Below are positions 5,918 to 8,012 of a stretch of DNA of 8,012 nucleotides, piece after piece. Within the stretch, counting starts at the first letter, position 1. Every line of letters begins with the position of its first letter. Origin of the DNA: Sulfuricurvum sp. (GTDB lineage Bacteria > Campylobacterota > Campylobacteria > Campylobacterales > Sulfurimonadaceae); NCBI GenBank assembly GCA_030679635.1, contig JAUXSZ010000231.1:1-8012 (forward strand). Direction: 5' to 3'. The position numbers were made by a program, and so were the translations under genes. The notes below the pieces were generated by a model, which searched no databases, was not told the origin of the DNA, and worked only from the letters and a program-made list of their open reading frames with translations.

Positions 5918-7024
5918 TTACCGTCCAAAATAGACGGTGCTAAATACTTTATTAGCCGTACCGTCAAACGTTCTGCGTCCCAATTTTTCTAACGCAAGTT
6001 CAATGCTGTTCACAACCCAAGAAGCTTCGTAGGCAGGGATAAGCCCCATATGATTGATACGAAAAATCAAATCTTTGATATGATCCTGACCGCCGGCCAT
6101 ATTGATATCAAACTCTTTTTTGAGCATGGATCGAATTTTAGGAGCTTGCTCATCATCAATGGTCGTCATCGAATCGGCCGGTGTTGTAGGATAAATATGC
6201 AGTCCGATCGCTGTGAGCGCTTCACGGGTTGCTTGAGCGCGTCGTGCCGTCTCATCGTACAACTTATCCAGTCCCCCCTCAGCTTTGATCCGATTGAGGA
6301 CGCTCTCCAACCCGATAATCAGCGTAGTGGCCGCAGTCCATGCCGTCGTGTTTTTTTGCTGGTTTTTAATCTCGGTTGCAAGGTTGAAGTAATACCCTTT
6401 ACCTTTGCCGATTTTTGCGATTGCCCCATGTGAGAGCCCCATAATGGCCAATCCCGGAGGGAGCATTAACGCTTTTTGGCTCCCTGAAATCAAACAGTCG
6501 ATATTCGTAACATCGATTTTCTCAACGCCCACAGCGGTGATCCCGTCTGCGATGACCATGATAGCCGGATTATGGGCCTTAACCGCCGCCGCAATCGCTT
6601 CGGCATGGTGGCGAAGACCGCCTGCGGATTCACAAATCTGAATCGCCAGGGCATCAACATCAGGATTCGCGATCAATGCCGCTAGCACCTCTTCCACCGT
6701 CGCAGGAGTGTCCCATTCATGCTTGATCGCCACATTGGCAATTCCGTGAGCCTCTGCAATTTTGCCGAAACGCTCTCCGAATTTTCCGGAATTAATAGAA
6801 AGGAGCTTGGAGTGGGACAGATTGATCACCGCAGCTTCCATCGCGCCCGTGCCCGAAGATGCCAACATCAGCACCTCATCCATTTCAAACAGTTCAAACA
6901 ACAAAGCGCGTGTCCGCTCAAAAATCGCTTCGAACTCAGGAGTACGGTGGTGGAGGGTTTCCCCCGCCATCGCGATACGCACCGATTCAGGTACTGGGGT
7001 AGGTCCTGGGGTAAAGAGGAGCAT
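5918..7024 (-). CDS. Class V PLP-dependent aminotransferase (alanine/serine-glyoxylate type)
   Basis: 368 residues, the normal length for the small-molecule branch of fold-type I class V aminotransferases. The start FTPGPTPVPESV (4-15) is the family's typical N-terminus. SSGTGAMEAA (56-65) is the phosphate-cup segment. D160 in VIADGIT should bind the pyridine nitrogen of PLP. K184 in ISGSQKALMLPPGLA is the Schiff-base lysine. Relatives are annotated as alanine- or serine-glyoxylate (serine-pyruvate) aminotransferase, and some were labelled soluble hydrogenase 42-kDa subunit, a misleading name. The substrate cannot be fixed from sequence; candidates are serine, alanine, glyoxylate or phosphohydroxypyruvate. 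The ATG at 7024 has AAGGAAA about 3 nt upstream. It heads the operon, directly before hisZ. Confidence 0.9.
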   Translation of the reverse strand: MLLFTPGPTPVPESVRIAMAGETLHHRTPEFEAIFERTRALLFELFEMDEVLMLASSGTGAMEAAVINLSHSKLLSINSGKFGERFGKIAEAHGIANVAIKHEWDTPATVEEVLAALIANPDVDALAIQICESAGGLRHHAEAIAAAVKAHNPAIMVIADGITAVGVEKIDVTNIDCLISGSQKALMLPPGLAIMGLSHGAIAKIGKGKGYYFNLATEIKNQQKNTTAWTAATTLIIGLESVLNRIKAEGGLDKLYDETARRAQATREALTAIGLHIYPTTPADSMTTIDDEQAPKIRSMLKKEFDINMAGGQDHIKDLIFRINHMGLIPAYEASWVVNSIELALEKLGRRTFDGTANKVFSTVYFGR

Positions 7025-7070
7025 GATTTTCCTTGATCTAGGAGTATAAAATTAATGACAAAGTGTGCGA

Positions 7071-7079
7071 ATTATAACA
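7071..7079 (-). promoter_or_regulatory. Probable promoter of the aminotransferase-hisZ-purA-...-carA operon
   Basis: The minus strand reads TGTTATAAT: a perfect TATAAT preceded by the extended -10 TGn. Start of transcription near 7064 would give a leader of about 40 nt. A second candidate, TATACT at 7043-7048 with TTCGCA 17 bp upstream, would leave only about 12 nt of leader and is less likely. No clear -35 is seen for the preferred site. Confidence 0.55.
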
Positions 7080-7117
7080 AAGGGGAGGTTAGGACTCCTT
7101 TAAGATTGCCATTAGTA

Positions 7118-7126
7118 TGTTAGAAT
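7118..7126 (+). promoter_or_regulatory. Probable promoter of uppP
   Basis: TGTTAGAAT is an extended -10 (TGn plus TAGAAT, five of six matches). A poor -35-like TTTAAG lies 16 bp upstream. Transcription would start near 7133, leaving about 16 nt of leader before the GTG. It is arranged back to back with the operon promoter at 7071-7079. Confidence 0.45.
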
Positions 7127-7148
7127 TGCACCAAAAAAAGAGATCGTC

Positions 7149-7928
7149 GTGACCTTATTTGACTCCCTGCTCCTCGGTGCCCTCGAGGGGGTAACCGAAT
7201 TTCTCCCCGTCTCCTCTACGGGTCATCTCATCTTAGCGTCTCAGCTGCTGGGAATAGAACAGACCGACGCCCACAAAGCGTTTGAAGTGGCCATTCAGCT
7301 GGGAAGTATCCTCGCCGTTCTATTCTTATATGCTAAACATTTGATGCGCGATAAAACCCTCTGGATCAAACTTTCCATCGCCTTTGTCCCTACGGGGGTC
7401 CTTGGATTTTTATTTTACAAGCACATCAAAGCCCTTTTTGGCGTTGAGACAGTGAGCTTTATGCTGATCGCCGGGGGAGTCGTCTTTTTGGCAGTCGAAT
7501 ATTTCCGGCGCGACAAAGCCATCGATGAGGGGAAAAGCCTCAGTCACCTCAGCTATAAAGAGGCGTTCTGGATTGGAGTATTTCAGAGTATCTCAATGAT
7601 CCCCGGGACAAGCCGATCGGGTGCCACCATCATCGGAGGTCTTTTGTTGGGGCTCAAACGCAGGGATGCGGCTGAGTTCTCATTTTTACTGGCAATCCCG
7701 ACAATGGTTGTCGCTACCGCTTACGATTTACTCAAACATCGTCACGAAATGGTCGTCAATGACTGGTCGATGCTCATCGTTGCCTTTATCACCGCATTTG
7801 TCTTTGCATTTTTCACGGTCAAACTTTTTGTCGGCTTCGTCAGTCGGCACACCTTTGTCCCGTTCGCAATTTATCGTATCATCGTCGGATTTATCTTTCT
7901 GTATCTCATCGGGAATCTTCCCGCTTAA
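7149..7928 (+). CDS. uppP: Undecaprenyl-diphosphate phosphatase (UppP/BacA)
   Basis: Integral inner-membrane phosphatase that converts undecaprenyl diphosphate to the monophosphate carrier used for peptidoglycan and surface glycans; excess confers bacitracin resistance. The 259 residues are slightly shorter than E. coli BacA (273). LEGVTEFLPVSSTGHLIL (12-29) contains the catalytic E13/E17, S22/S23 and H26 region. IPGTSRSGATIIGG (151-164) is the second signature, with R156. Seven to eight hydrophobic helices are visible, with re-entrant glycine-rich segments. The start is GTG at 7149: it gives the family N-terminus directly, and the only ribosome-site-like sequence, AAAGAGA, lies about 5 nt upstream, so initiation may be modest. 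It is transcribed away from the minus-strand operon and converges on rdgB. Confidence 0.96.
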   Translation: MTLFDSLLLGALEGVTEFLPVSSTGHLILASQLLGIEQTDAHKAFEVAIQLGSILAVLFLYAKHLMRDKTLWIKLSIAFVPTGVLGFLFYKHIKALFGVETVSFMLIAGGVVFLAVEYFRRDKAIDEGKSLSHLSYKEAFWIGVFQSISMIPGTSRSGATIIGGLLLGLKRRDAAEFSFLLAIPTMVVATAYDLLKHRHEMVVNDWSMLIVAFITAFVFAFFTVKLFVGFVSRHTFVPFAIYRIIVGFIFLYLIGNLPA

Positions 7929-8012
7929 CCGCGCTGATTTTTGATCTGATCAATCAGGATTTTTGCCAAATGCAACCCCTTAGAGCGGTGCGATATCTCG
8001 GCTTTTAATTCA
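7925..8012 (-). CDS. rdgB: XTP/dITP diphosphatase (RdgB/HAM1), C-terminal 28 residues, cut by window edge
   Basis: An open frame enters from the right edge and ends at a TAA on the minus strand (7925-7927). Its last residues contain ELKAEISHRSKGLHLAKIL. The ISHR signature followed by a basic-aliphatic helix matches the C-terminus of RdgB, for example ISHRGQAL in E. coli. RdgB hydrolyses deaminated purine triphosphates (ITP, dITP, XTP) to monophosphates and so keeps them out of DNA. The visible part is short, so the call rests mainly on that motif and its place at the C-terminus. The stop codon overlaps the uppP stop codon. Confidence 0.78.
   Translation of the reverse strand, partial: ELKAEISHRSKGLHLAKILIDQIKNQRG

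Noticed and set aside
6050..7049. Plus-strand open frames opposite the aminotransferase (including 6050-6433, 6719-7036, 6762-7049)
   Set aside because: All lie antisense to a gene with intact catalytic motifs and overlap each other in different frames; none shows a recognisable domain.
7621..7944. Plus-strand open frame of 107 codons overlapping the 3' half of uppP
   Set aside because: It is an alternate frame within the conserved UppP sequence, serine-rich and without motif support.

Overview
The window looks like part of a chromosome of a Campylobacterota (epsilonproteobacterium), probably a free-living Sulfurimonas/Sulfuricurvum-type sulfur oxidiser. The evidence is moderate base composition with AT-rich spacers, tightly packed genes, a cbb3-type oxidase gene, and the gene order purA - fliJ-like - motE-like - DUF507 - carA. 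From memory, the same order occurs in Campylobacter jejuni (Cj1498c to Cj1494c) and in part in Helicobacter pylori (HP0255 to HP0257). The genus is an inference; no rRNA or other taxonomic marker is present.

Layout. Positions 1-806 (minus) hold the N-terminal two thirds of ccoN, the catalytic subunit of cbb3 cytochrome c oxidase, cut by the window edge. Positions 807-1075 form the largest non-coding stretch. It holds a strong ccoN ribosome binding site, an 11-bp-arm inverted repeat, two shorter perfect dyads centred 21 bp apart, a candidate extended -10 promoter, and a terminator-like hairpin behind carA. Positions 1076-7024 (minus) are one unidirectional run. In transcription order it reads: class V aminotransferase, hisZ, purA, fliJ-like, motE-like, DUF507 and carA. 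Gaps are 3, 12, 32, -4, 72 and -4 nt, so this is very likely one operon, perhaps with an internal promoter in the 72-nt gap. Positions 7025-7148 are a divergent promoter region. Positions 7149-7928 (plus) encode UppP/BacA, and the last 88 bases (minus) are the C-terminus of RdgB.

How the genes relate. The long operon mixes biosynthesis (HisZ for histidine, PurA for AMP, CarA for carbamoyl phosphate feeding arginine and pyrimidines, and an aminotransferase) with two proteins of the flagellar export and stator machinery. The two flagellar genes are translationally coupled by a TTGA overlap, and DUF507 and carA by an ATGA overlap. UppP recycles undecaprenyl pyrophosphate for cell-wall synthesis. 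RdgB cleans the nucleotide pool.

I found no mobile element, CRISPR array, tRNA, rRNA, phage gene or defence system. This is mostly ordinary core genome. The most interesting parts are the structured ccoN leader, the flagellar pair inside a nucleotide/amino-acid operon, and a DUF507 protein that appears to be an internal duplication.
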